DNA from: an uncultured Bulleidia sp.
Lineage (GTDB): Bacteria; Bacillota_I; Bacilli_A; Erysipelotrichales; Erysipelotrichaceae
DNA: 24,061 bases
Reading direction: 5' to 3'
Assembly: GCA_934725105.1 (NCBI GenBank)
Contig: CAKVBD010000032.1
Coordinates: 1 to 24,061 of the forward strand
The notes beneath the pieces were generated by a model. That model was not told where the DNA came from, made no database searches, and saw only the letters and a list, made by a program, of their open reading frames with translations. Shown here piece by piece: positions 7,106 through 14,137 of this stretch. Each line of letters opens with the position of its first letter. Position 1 is the first letter of the stretch. Both the position numbers and the translations under genes were made by a program.

Positions 7106-7977
7106 TCATTATGGTTATTTGAGAATACATCAGCAACTTCACAAATAGAAATATACGCACCAGGATCAATTTCATGTACAATATCTTTCATACGAATGAC
7201 CTGATATCGATTAACAATAAAATAGATCATTGTTTTATCTTTGTTGGAATATGCACCCTTTGCATTGAGATACGTAACACCACTTTCAAAAGCTTCACTC
7301 AATGCAGAACAGATTTCTTGTGGAGTATCTGTAATAATAAATGCACATTTAGATCGATCAATGCCTTCCACCACAAAGTCAACTGTTTTTAATGCTGAAG
7401 AATACGTCACGATTGAATACAATGGCAATACCCAGCTGTTCAAGACAATGCCACAAATGATATACAGAAGAATGTTGTAAATCATGACAAATGTACCAAC
7501 AGATAATCCAAATCGTTTTGCAAAAATCACAGCCATAACTTCAATCCCATCCATAGCACCACCATATCGAATGGCAAGTCCGCTTCCAATGCCAGAGATA
7601 ACGCCACCAAACAATGCGCAAAGTAAAAGATCTGTTCCTGCAAGCGGTGAAGCAATACTGACATCTACGGGAAAAACATCCGTGATCAGCCACGCAAACA
7701 AAGAATAGATCGTTACAGAATAAATTGCATAAAATGTAAATAGTTTACCAAGTTTTTTCAAGCCAAAAAGAAACATTGGTATGTTTAACACCAGAAGAAA
7801 AATAGATAAGGTCAAGTATGGTGGTGTAATCTGTTCAAGCAGCATCGAAGTACCGGAAATACCACTGTCATAAAGTTTTACAGGTGTCAGAAAAATCGTT
7901 ATGCCAAACGCATTGACAATTCCTGCAATTGTAAGCATGAGAATGTTAAATATACTAAGTTTTTTTGGTTGTTTCAT
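7102..7977 (-). CDS. YitT family membrane protein (DUF161-DUF2179)
   Basis: A 291-residue protein from ATG 7977. The upstream ATG at 7983 abuts GGAGGG, leaving no spacing, so the second ATG is preferred. Five or so hydrophobic helices lie within residues 10-180 (for example LSIFNILMLTIAGIVNAFGI, LTLSIFLLVLNIPMFLFG). A soluble C-terminal DUF2179 domain follows at about 205-285, with AFESGVTYLNAKGAYSNKDK and a final EVADVFSNN. The family is widespread in Bacillota; its transport or signalling role is not established, although DUF2179 resembles small-ligand domains. Its stop overlaps the ATG of the dead hydrolase gene, so the two were once translationally coupled. Confidence 0.9.
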   Translation of the reverse strand: MKQPKKLSIFNILMLTIAGIVNAFGITIFLTPVKLYDSGISGTSMLLEQITPPYLTLSIFLLVLNIPMFLFGLKKLGKLFTFYAIYSVTIYSLFAWLITDVFPVDVSIASPLAGTDLLLCALFGGVISGIGSGLAIRYGGAMDGIEVMAVIFAKRFGLSVGTFVMIYNILLYIICGIVLNSWVLPLYSIVTYSSALKTVDFVVEGIDRSKCAFIITDTPQEICSALSEAFESGVTYLNAKGAYSNKDKTMIYFIVNRYQVIRMKDIVHEIDPGAYISICEVADVFSNNHNE

Positions 7978-8021
7978 CCGCATCCCTCCATTTCAAAAAT
8001 AATTAGTTTTATTTCATTGAA

Positions 8022-8207
8022 TCAATTTTTCACAATGATATAAGTACAGGAAAGCACAATAGAAATCAATAGTGTAATAGAGAAATAGACTGGATGAAAA
8101 TACGAATTCAGGAAATTGTCGCCTTCTGGAATCAACATACCCGCAATTATGCCAACAATGATATTTCAGCTGATACATCCAATCAGAATCGCATTCTTTT
8201 TATACAT
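8022..8207 (-). pseudogene. Small membrane protein ORF interrupted by TGA at codon 14
   Basis: Starting at ATG 8207, overlapping the end of the DUF2500 gene, the frame reads MYKKNAILIGCIS, TGA (8166-8168), NIIVGIIAGMLIPEG, then a second hydrophobic helix YFSITLLISIVLSCTYIIV and a TGA stop at 8022. Without the internal stop it would encode a 61-residue protein with two membrane helices. Its position inside a minus-strand cluster and the sensible hydrophobic pattern on both sides of the stop support a real gene broken by one mutation (GGA or TGG to TGA). The family is unknown to me. Alternatively the frame is fortuitous. Confidence 0.5.
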
Positions 8208-8586
8208 GATCTTCTCTATCAAAGGAAAGATATCTTGTTCCCTGGAACATCAGCTTTCCTTTGTCTCCTTCTACAAGCATGCCATATTCACTTCCAGATA
8301 CATGAAATTCCATACGATCACCACTTTCAACCTGAAACGTAACATAATAATACGTATTTGTTAAAGTGTGATGACAATGTGCTCCCGTTGCATCCCCTGC
8401 ATTATGATGATGGTGATGTTCTACATTCACGCGTTTCGCAACAACAGTAGCTTCTACGGTTAAACGTGGGGATTGGTTATTTTTATGCCATGTCATGATT
8501 CCTTGTACCAATGTAAAAATGATCATTCCAAGAACAAGTGCAAATACAATTGGAAATATAACATCGAAGAATTGAAACATCCACAT
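8200..8586 (-). CDS. DUF2500 (YhhM-like) membrane protein with a histidine cluster
   Basis: A 128-residue protein from ATG 8586, which follows AAGGAGG by six bases; the longer frame would place the ribosome site inside the coding region. There is one N-terminal membrane helix (about residues 7-32), then an extracytoplasmic or cytoplasmic beta-rich domain. The C-terminus GDKGKLMFQGTRYLSF matches the DUF2500 hallmark seen in E. coli YhhM. Residues 57-61 are five histidines and 70-73 are HCHH, both in a loop where the family is variable. This suggests metal binding, but that is inference. The function of DUF2500 is unknown. It heads the cluster with the small ORF and yitT-like gene. Confidence 0.85.
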   Translation of the reverse strand: MWMFQFFDVIFPIVFALVLGMIIFTLVQGIMTWHKNNQSPRLTVEATVVAKRVNVEHHHHHNAGDATGAHCHHTLTNTYYYVTFQVESGDRMEFHVSGSEYGMLVEGDKGKLMFQGTRYLSFDREDHV

Positions 8587-8598
8587 AGAATCCTCCTT

Positions 8599-8613
8599 GT
8601 GTCTTTTTGACAC
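8599..8613 (-). promoter_or_regulatory. Small hairpin next to the DUF2500 ribosome site
   Basis: GTGTC and GACAC pair across five bases and end directly before AAGGAGG on the minus strand. The 5-bp stem could affect access to the ribosome site, but it is short. Confidence 0.3.
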
Positions 8614-8686
8614 TATAAATTATTTTTATCTTGTTTATTTCTAAGCTTATTTTATCGAAAAACATAAATTATTACAAACATATTAC

Positions 8687-8718
8687 AAAAGGCGTGTACC
8701 GATATGGTCACGCCTTTT
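8687..8718 (-). terminator. Intrinsic terminator of the hydCBA operon
   Basis: AAAAGGCGTG (8687-8696) pairs perfectly with CACGCCTTTT (8709-8718) across a 12-base loop. It is bidirectional in form, and lies ten bases after the hydA stop on the minus strand. Confidence 0.85.
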
Positions 8719-8727
8719 ATTACTATC

Positions 8728-10455
8728 TTAAATAATATCTGATTCGTCACGATAGGATGTATGTAATAGCTTATGTGCAATTTCAGAACCTGGTTCTACA
8801 AGGAATTCTTCATACAGTTTCTGTACCGCAGATGAATCACAGGAAATTCTTGCACTCTTGTTACGGTCAATAGACTGTACGCCTTTTCGTCTTGCAAGCA
8901 TTGTTTCAGCGTACTTTCCATCTTTCGCAACTGGCTGTCCTCCACCATTCAGACATCCACCAGGACAAGCCATGATTTCAATGAAATGATATTGCTTTTC
9001 ACCACTACGAATTCTTTCAAGGACTTTAGATGCATTCTTTAATCCAGAAGCAATGCAGATCGATAGTTCTTTACCGCCTACTTTAACCGTTGCTTCCTTG
9101 ATGCCATCTTCATATCCGCTCTCCCAGTTGATATTCCATGGGGCATCGCCATCCAGCCATACACCTGCAGTACGGATTGCAGCTTCCATAACACCACCAG
9201 TCTGTGCAAAGATATCAGCAGCACCTGTAGATTCACCAAGTGGAGAATCAAATGTTCCTTCAGGAAGATTGCGAATATCCAAGCCATAGCGTTTTACCAT
9301 GGCAATAAATTCTTTCACTGTCATGGAGTAGTCTGTCTGTTGAACACCATCCACCTTGTTCTGTTCTCTTGTAATTTCTTTTTTCTTCGCTGTACATGGC
9401 ATCAAAGATACAACAACCATCTTCTTTGGATCAATGCCATATTTTTCAGCATACCAGCTGCGTGCAATGGAAGAGAACATTTCCTGTGGTGATTTACAGG
9501 AAGATGGAAGATCCAGCATATCTGGATGATGTGTTTCAAGATATTTGATCCAGCCTGGACAACACGAAGTAATCATAGGTAATTTACCACCCGCCTGTAG
9601 ACGATCCACAAGTTCATGTGCTTCTTCCATAATTGTAAGGTCAGCAGAGAAGTTTGTATCAAATACACGATCAAATCCCATATAGCGTAACGCAGTAATC
9701 ATTTTACCTGTAACGTCAGTTCCAGGCTCCATGCCAAAGCCTTCACCAATGGATACACGTACGGCAGGAGCAGTCTGCACAATACAGAACGTATCTGGAT
9801 CTGTCAGTTTCTTTTCAATATCAGGTGCATCTTCATACTGCATCAAAGCACCTGTTGGACATACCTGAATACATTGACCACAGTTTACACACTTATGCCC
9901 TTCAGAAATCACAGTCGCAAAACCTCTTTGTGTTGCGGAAATGGCACCAATGCCCTGAATTTCTTCACAGAAAGCTGTACATCTATTACAAAGTATACAT
10001 TTCGAAGGATTTCTTAAAATTGCGCCAAAACGATATTCTTTATTTTCTTGTGATAATGGACCAGCAAATTCGAGATTATTGCTGACACCAAGCTTTGCGG
10101 AAAGTGCCTGTAGTTCACAATCTCCTGACTTGCGACAAGTCAAACAGGCATTTGGATGATTGCTTAATAGAAGTTCAACGATATTCTTTCTTTCCTGTCT
10201 GACTTTATAGGAATTCGTTAAGATTTCCATACCCTCTTCAATATACGTTGCACAGGCAGGACTAAGATTTCTTCTACCTTTAACTTCTACAATACAAACT
10301 CTGCAAGAAGCAGGACGATGCACAAAATTACAATCATCCTTTTTCAAAAAACATAACGTTGAAATATCAATGCCATGCTTTCTTGCAACATCTAGAATAG
10401 TCAAAGAAGAATCTTCCTGCATGCGTATTCCATTCATTGTAATATTCTTTAACAT
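8728..10455 (-). CDS. hydA: NADH-linked [FeFe]-hydrogenase catalytic subunit HydA
   Basis: A 575-residue protein from ATG 10455 (AAGGAG just upstream). The order of domains is that of clostridial CpI: [2Fe-2S] with Cys35/51/54/68, a His-Cys [4Fe-4S] with His100 and Cys104/107/113, and two [4Fe-4S] sites (Cys153/156/159/163 and Cys189/192/195/199). The H-cluster domain follows with L1 TSCCPGW (296-302), L2 MPCTAKKKE (352-360) and L3 EIMACPGGC (493-501). The H-cluster ligands are Cys299, Cys354, Cys497 and Cys501; Cys298 is the proton-relay cysteine. It has no C-terminal [2Fe-2S] extension such as that of Thermotoga HydA. With HydB and HydC it should couple NADH and ferredoxin to H2. The maturases HydE, HydF and HydG are not in this window. 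It starts 14 bases after the hydB stop. Confidence 0.95.
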   Translation of the reverse strand: MLKNITMNGIRMQEDSSLTILDVARKHGIDISTLCFLKKDDCNFVHRPASCRVCIVEVKGRRNLSPACATYIEEGMEILTNSYKVRQERKNIVELLLSNHPNACLTCRKSGDCELQALSAKLGVSNNLEFAGPLSQENKEYRFGAILRNPSKCILCNRCTAFCEEIQGIGAISATQRGFATVISEGHKCVNCGQCIQVCPTGALMQYEDAPDIEKKLTDPDTFCIVQTAPAVRVSIGEGFGMEPGTDVTGKMITALRYMGFDRVFDTNFSADLTIMEEAHELVDRLQAGGKLPMITSCCPGWIKYLETHHPDMLDLPSSCKSPQEMFSSIARSWYAEKYGIDPKKMVVVSLMPCTAKKKEITREQNKVDGVQQTDYSMTVKEFIAMVKRYGLDIRNLPEGTFDSPLGESTGAADIFAQTGGVMEAAIRTAGVWLDGDAPWNINWESGYEDGIKEATVKVGGKELSICIASGLKNASKVLERIRSGEKQYHFIEIMACPGGCLNGGGQPVAKDGKYAETMLARRKGVQSIDRNKSARISCDSSAVQKLYEEFLVEPGSEIAHKLLHTSYRDESDII

Positions 10456-10469
10456 ACCATTCTCCTTTC

Positions 10470-12365
10470 CTATTTTTGAATTGCCTTTGGCTTTGCTGGA
10501 CATACACTTAAGCATGAACCACAGCGAACACATTTATCTGTATCGATTTCATACGCCATAAGTCTAGGATTCTTGCCAGGCTGATCACTCTTTTTAATTG
10601 CTTCTACTGGACAGTTTCTAGCACACATGCCACAGCCTAGACACAATGATTTATCAATTTCAAACGCAACAAGTTTCTTGCAGGAACCTGCAGGACACTT
10701 CTTATCCACAACATGCGCAACATATTCATCATGGAAATTATGCAATGTTGATAAGACAGGGTTTGGAGCAGTCTGACCAAGAGCACATAAAGCAGAATCT
10801 TTGATTGTTTCTGCAAGTCTTTCAAGTCGGTCAAGATCTTCCAGTGTCCCTTCACCTTCAACAATACGATTCAAGATTTCAAGCATACGCTTGTTTCCAA
10901 TACGGCAAGGTGTACATTTACCACAAGATTCTTCAACTGTAAATTCAAGATAAAATCTTGCAATATCAACAGCACAGTCATCTTCATCTAAAACGATCAT
11001 GCCGCCAGAGCCCATCATAGATCCACGCTGTACAAGGTTGTCATAGTCAATTGGCGTATCAAGATCCTTTTCTGTCAGGCATCCGCCAGATGGACCACCT
11101 GTCTGCACTGCTTTGAACTTTCTGCCATTTTTAATACCGCCACCGATATCATAAATAATTTCACGTAATGTTGTTCCCATAGGCACTTCCACTAGACCAA
11201 CATTATTCACTTTACCAGCAAGTGCAAATACCTTTGTTCCCTTTGATTTGTCAGTTCCAATCGATGCGAACTTATCTGCACCATCTAAAATGATTGTTGG
11301 AACATTGGCCCATGTTTCAACGTTATTCACGTTTGTTGGTTTTCCATTTAAGCCTTTGACTGCAGGGAATGGAGGCTTCAATGTTGGTTCCCCACGATGC
11401 CCTTCAATCGAATGAATGAGTGCAGTTTCTTCACCACATACAAATGCACCTGCACCATAGCGAATATAAATATGGAAATTAAAATCTGTTCCAAGAATAT
11501 GATCACCTAGACATCCATATTCTTCTGCTTCTTTGATTGCAATGCGCAAACGTTTGATTGCCAATGGATATTCTGCACGGATATAGATTTCACCTTCATC
11601 TGCACCAATTGCATATCCCGCAATTGCCATCGCTTCCAATACAGAATGCGGATCACCTTCCAGAATAGAACGATCCATAAATGCACCTGGATCTCCTTCA
11701 TCTGCATTACAGATAATATATTTCTTATCTGCATAGCTTGCCTTGGCAAAACTCCACTTCTTTCCTGTTGGGAAGCCTGCACCACCTCTACCACGCAAGC
11801 CAGAACGTGTCACTTCTTCAATCACATCATCACGACTCATTTCATACAATGCTTTTGCTAATGCCTGATACCCTTTTGTTGCAATGCAGTCTTCAAAACT
11901 TTCTGGATTAATTAATCCTGCTTTATGCAATGCAATACGGTGCTGCTTTCCATAGAATGGAATATCATTCTGATGCTTTGCATGACCATGATGATCAAGT
12001 TGATATAACAGATCTTCTACGACAGTATCATGCGCAATTGCATCAATGATTCTTCCAGCATCTTCTTTTTTCACCTGTACATAAAAAATTTCATCTGGAT
12101 AGATCTTCACAATTGGTCCGCGAGCACAGAAACCAAAGCATCCCGTAATCGTTGCTTCGATCGTATCTTCCAAGTGTCTTTCTTGAATATGCTTGTTTAA
12201 TTCTTCAACAATAAGCAAAGAATCCTGGGAAGCACATCCCGTACAGGAGCAGACAGAAATAATTTTTCTTTTGGAATGCAATACTTCTAATTTTTCATCC
12301 GAAAGATGTTTTAAATCACCATATAAAGAAAGTAAATCTTCTCTACTGTTTAATCTAGCTGTCAT
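10470..12365 (-). CDS. hydB: HydB, NuoF-like NADH-binding subunit of the [FeFe]-hydrogenase
   Basis: A 631-residue protein from ATG 12365, whose ATGA overlaps the hydC stop; AAGGAG lies upstream. An N-terminal thioredoxin-like [2Fe-2S] domain has CSCTGC (39-44) and GCFGFC (75-80). The NuoF core has RGRGGAGFPTG (191-201) for NADH and ADEGDPGAF (221-229) for FMN, then the [4Fe-4S] motif ESCGKCTPC (Cys481/484/487 with Cys527). Two further [4Fe-4S] clusters close the protein (Cys575/578/581/585 and Cys612/615/618/622). This layout is that of bifurcating hydrogenase and NADP-reducing hydrogenase beta subunits. It carries electrons between NADH and the HydA clusters in the cytoplasm. Confidence 0.95.
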   Translation of the reverse strand: MTARLNSREDLLSLYGDLKHLSDEKLEVLHSKRKIISVCSCTGCASQDSLLIVEELNKHIQERHLEDTIEATITGCFGFCARGPIVKIYPDEIFYVQVKKEDAGRIIDAIAHDTVVEDLLYQLDHHGHAKHQNDIPFYGKQHRIALHKAGLINPESFEDCIATKGYQALAKALYEMSRDDVIEEVTRSGLRGRGGAGFPTGKKWSFAKASYADKKYIICNADEGDPGAFMDRSILEGDPHSVLEAMAIAGYAIGADEGEIYIRAEYPLAIKRLRIAIKEAEEYGCLGDHILGTDFNFHIYIRYGAGAFVCGEETALIHSIEGHRGEPTLKPPFPAVKGLNGKPTNVNNVETWANVPTIILDGADKFASIGTDKSKGTKVFALAGKVNNVGLVEVPMGTTLREIIYDIGGGIKNGRKFKAVQTGGPSGGCLTEKDLDTPIDYDNLVQRGSMMGSGGMIVLDEDDCAVDIARFYLEFTVEESCGKCTPCRIGNKRMLEILNRIVEGEGTLEDLDRLERLAETIKDSALCALGQTAPNPVLSTLHNFHDEYVAHVVDKKCPAGSCKKLVAFEIDKSLCLGCGMCARNCPVEAIKKSDQPGKNPRLMAYEIDTDKCVRCGSCLSVCPAKPKAIQK

Positions 12366-12847
12366 ATTTCTTTCTCCTTCTTCATATAGGTTTCCAGGAT
12401 ACCTGGAACATCCTTCGCAGTAATATTTCCATATGTCTTTCCATTGATCTGCATGACAGGTGCTAAAGCACACGCACCGACACATCTTAGTGTTGTGATG
12501 GTAAATCTTCCATCTTCAGTTGTTTCTCCATTATGAATTCCTAGATAGTTCTCACATGCTTCTAACAGCTTTCCAGATCCTTTTACAAAGCATGCCGTAC
12601 CAAGACAGATTGAAATCACATTCTCACCTTTTGGCTGCATCGTAAAAAAGGAATAGAACGTAACAACGCCATAGACCTGTGATACATTGACACCGATGCG
12701 ATCTGCAATGTGCTTTTGTACTTTCATTGGAAGGTACCCAAAAATTCCTTGTGCTGTGTGCAAGATAGCAATCATTTCCGACGGACTGTTTCCAACAGAT
12801 TCAATGAAAGCATCCAGTTCAGCAAACATTTCTTCATTTGTCCTCAT
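12362..12847 (-). CDS. hydC: HydC, NuoE-like [2Fe-2S] subunit of the [FeFe]-hydrogenase
   Basis: A 161-residue protein of the thioredoxin-like ferredoxin family. Start at ATG 12847, five bases after GAGGG; an in-frame GTG two codons upstream is less well placed. A helical N-terminal bundle (about 1-70) precedes the [2Fe-2S] domain with Cys81, Cys86, Cys122 and Cys126 in CLGTAC and RCVGAC. It is the first gene of hydCBA, and its stop overlaps the hydB start by ATGA, so translation is coupled. Only about 40 bases separate it from the preceding terminator, so the promoter must overlap that terminator or transcription must read through. Confidence 0.95.
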   Translation of the reverse strand: MRTNEEMFAELDAFIESVGNSPSEMIAILHTAQGIFGYLPMKVQKHIADRIGVNVSQVYGVVTFYSFFTMQPKGENVISICLGTACFVKGSGKLLEACENYLGIHNGETTEDGRFTITTLRCVGACALAPVMQINGKTYGNITAKDVPGILETYMKKEKEI

Positions 12848-12885
12848 AAACACCCTCTTCTTAAAAAAAATTAAAAATTGTAATT

Positions 12886-12925
12886 AAAAAAAATCCATAT
12901 TGATGCAATGCATCTCTATGGATTT
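12886..12925 (-). terminator. Strong intrinsic terminator of the hydS-phosphatase unit
   Basis: AAATCCATA (12891-12899) pairs with TATGGATTT (12917-12925), and inside it GATGC (12902-12906) pairs with GCATC (12910-12914). On the minus strand a T-run follows (eight As at 12886-12893 on the plus strand). It separates the sensory unit from hydCBA. Confidence 0.85.
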
Positions 12926-12964
12926 ATTTTAACAATTCAATTTCATTTTTGAAAGGGCTTTCAA

Positions 12965-14137
12965 TCAAAAGATAGACAAACTAACATTTTTGCCCATCTT
13001 TTCTAAAGCTGACTTTAATGTATTTACAATATCCAGTTTTAGATTAAAGCTGACAGCAAGTTCTGGGTTTTGATGTGCTGGATTGATTGCAGTTCCAACA
13101 AAGATATTAATGTCGGTTGCTTCCTCAAATAATAGACGTGAAATCAATGATGCGCCATCCTGCTTTGTCGACCATTGTTCATAATATGCATTATTCTGAA
13201 TGTGATCTTCTGCATATTGAGCAACGCGATTCATTGTTACAACCCCTTCTGTTGTTAAATCAACACCTGCAATTGTAGAAATAGGTGGAATATCATGATC
13301 CGTCTGTTGCATGGATGGAATCACTTTTGTATCAAGATATTCTGCAACCATACGTGATGTTGATCCTCCACTGACAACATGGATTCCCTCTTCCGCAAAG
13401 AACATACGAATCATTGGTTCAGTATCTTCCATCTTTTTTGGAGGTCCAAAAAGAACATTCACTTTCTTTTTTTGTTTGATGGAAAGAACAAATGCCGTTG
13501 CATCATCTGCAGGTTTATATTCATACAGCTGATTGCATTCCTCTACAAGCATATTAGAAAGTGTTCTAGCATCGTATCCTGCAAAATACAGACATTGCAT
13601 ATACGAAGCAATATCTTTCACTTGCCACGAAAGATTATATGTATTGTTAGGTCCAGCACATGGACATCCATCACTCATCGCAATAAACATATCTCCTTCT
13701 TCTAGTAGAAAACTAGAACTGTAAATTGTTTTTTCTTCAAACTGCATCTCTTGTTTTTCATAGTCAAACACTTCACCCTTTCGTATCATTATGACAGATG
13801 GATTATCATACTGCACAAGATGCATTTCTTTTCCATCTTTAACATGCAGAATTGTAAATGTTGAATAGGCAACATTGCGATCTTTCATAACAGGAAGTGT
13901 AGAAGCAATTGTACTGACACATTCTTCTAAAGGAAGACCTTCCGCAATCATTGTTGAAATGATTTTAGATGTCAATGTAGACAAGATAGAAGCACGTACA
14001 CCAGAGCCAAGCCCATCTGCAATGACTGCTGTCATATTGCCATTGCGATCATCAATGACATCAACATGATCCCCACACAGCTCTTCTCCCGCATGTCGAA
14101 TCGATTTCCATCCAATATCTAGAAAGTATTTACTCAT
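12965..14137 (-). CDS. SpoIIE-type protein phosphatase linked to the sensory hydrogenase
   Basis: A 390-residue protein. Residues 1-220 form a PP2C/SpoIIE phosphatase domain with metal aspartates Asp41 (IADGLGSGVRAS), Asp156 (MSDG) and Asp211 (DDAT). Such enzymes dephosphorylate serine or threonine on anti-anti-sigma factors or other partners. Residues 225-390 form a second domain that I do not recognise, with VLFGPP, VVSGGSTSRMVAEYL, GVDLTTEGV and a final INIFVGTAINPAHQN. The start codon lies inside the end of the hydrogenase gene (8-base overlap), so the two are translationally coupled. Phosphatase-linked sensory [FeFe]-hydrogenases are known as a group, so the pair most likely passes a hydrogen or redox signal. 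The target protein is not in the window. Confidence 0.88.
   Translation of the reverse strand: MSKYFLDIGWKSIRHAGEELCGDHVDVIDDRNGNMTAVIADGLGSGVRASILSTLTSKIISTMIAEGLPLEECVSTIASTLPVMKDRNVAYSTFTILHVKDGKEMHLVQYDNPSVIMIRKGEVFDYEKQEMQFEEKTIYSSSFLLEEGDMFIAMSDGCPCAGPNNTYNLSWQVKDIASYMQCLYFAGYDARTLSNMLVEECNQLYEYKPADDATAFVLSIKQKKKVNVLFGPPKKMEDTEPMIRMFFAEEGIHVVSGGSTSRMVAEYLDTKVIPSMQQTDHDIPPISTIAGVDLTTEGVVTMNRVAQYAEDHIQNNAYYEQWSTKQDGASLISRLLFEEATDINIFVGTAINPAHQNPELAVSFNLKLDIVNTLKSALEKMGKNVSLSIF

Noticed and set aside
6755..8168. Use of TGA as a sense codon (recoded genetic code or selenocysteine)
   Set aside because: Two frames carry internal TGA, but several intact genes here end in TGA and long genes use TGG for tryptophan with no internal TGA. 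The hydrolase frame also has a TAA. Gene decay explains this better.
8094..8364. Two plus-strand frames opposite the DUF2500 and small ORF region
   Set aside because: They lie antisense to the DUF2500 gene with its strong AAGGAGG start; no family features or ribosome sites of their own.
12848..12964. Rex (redox repressor) operator upstream of hydCBA
   Set aside because: No TTGTGAA-TTCACAA or TTGTTAA-TTAACAA type dyad is present; the only dyad is the terminator.
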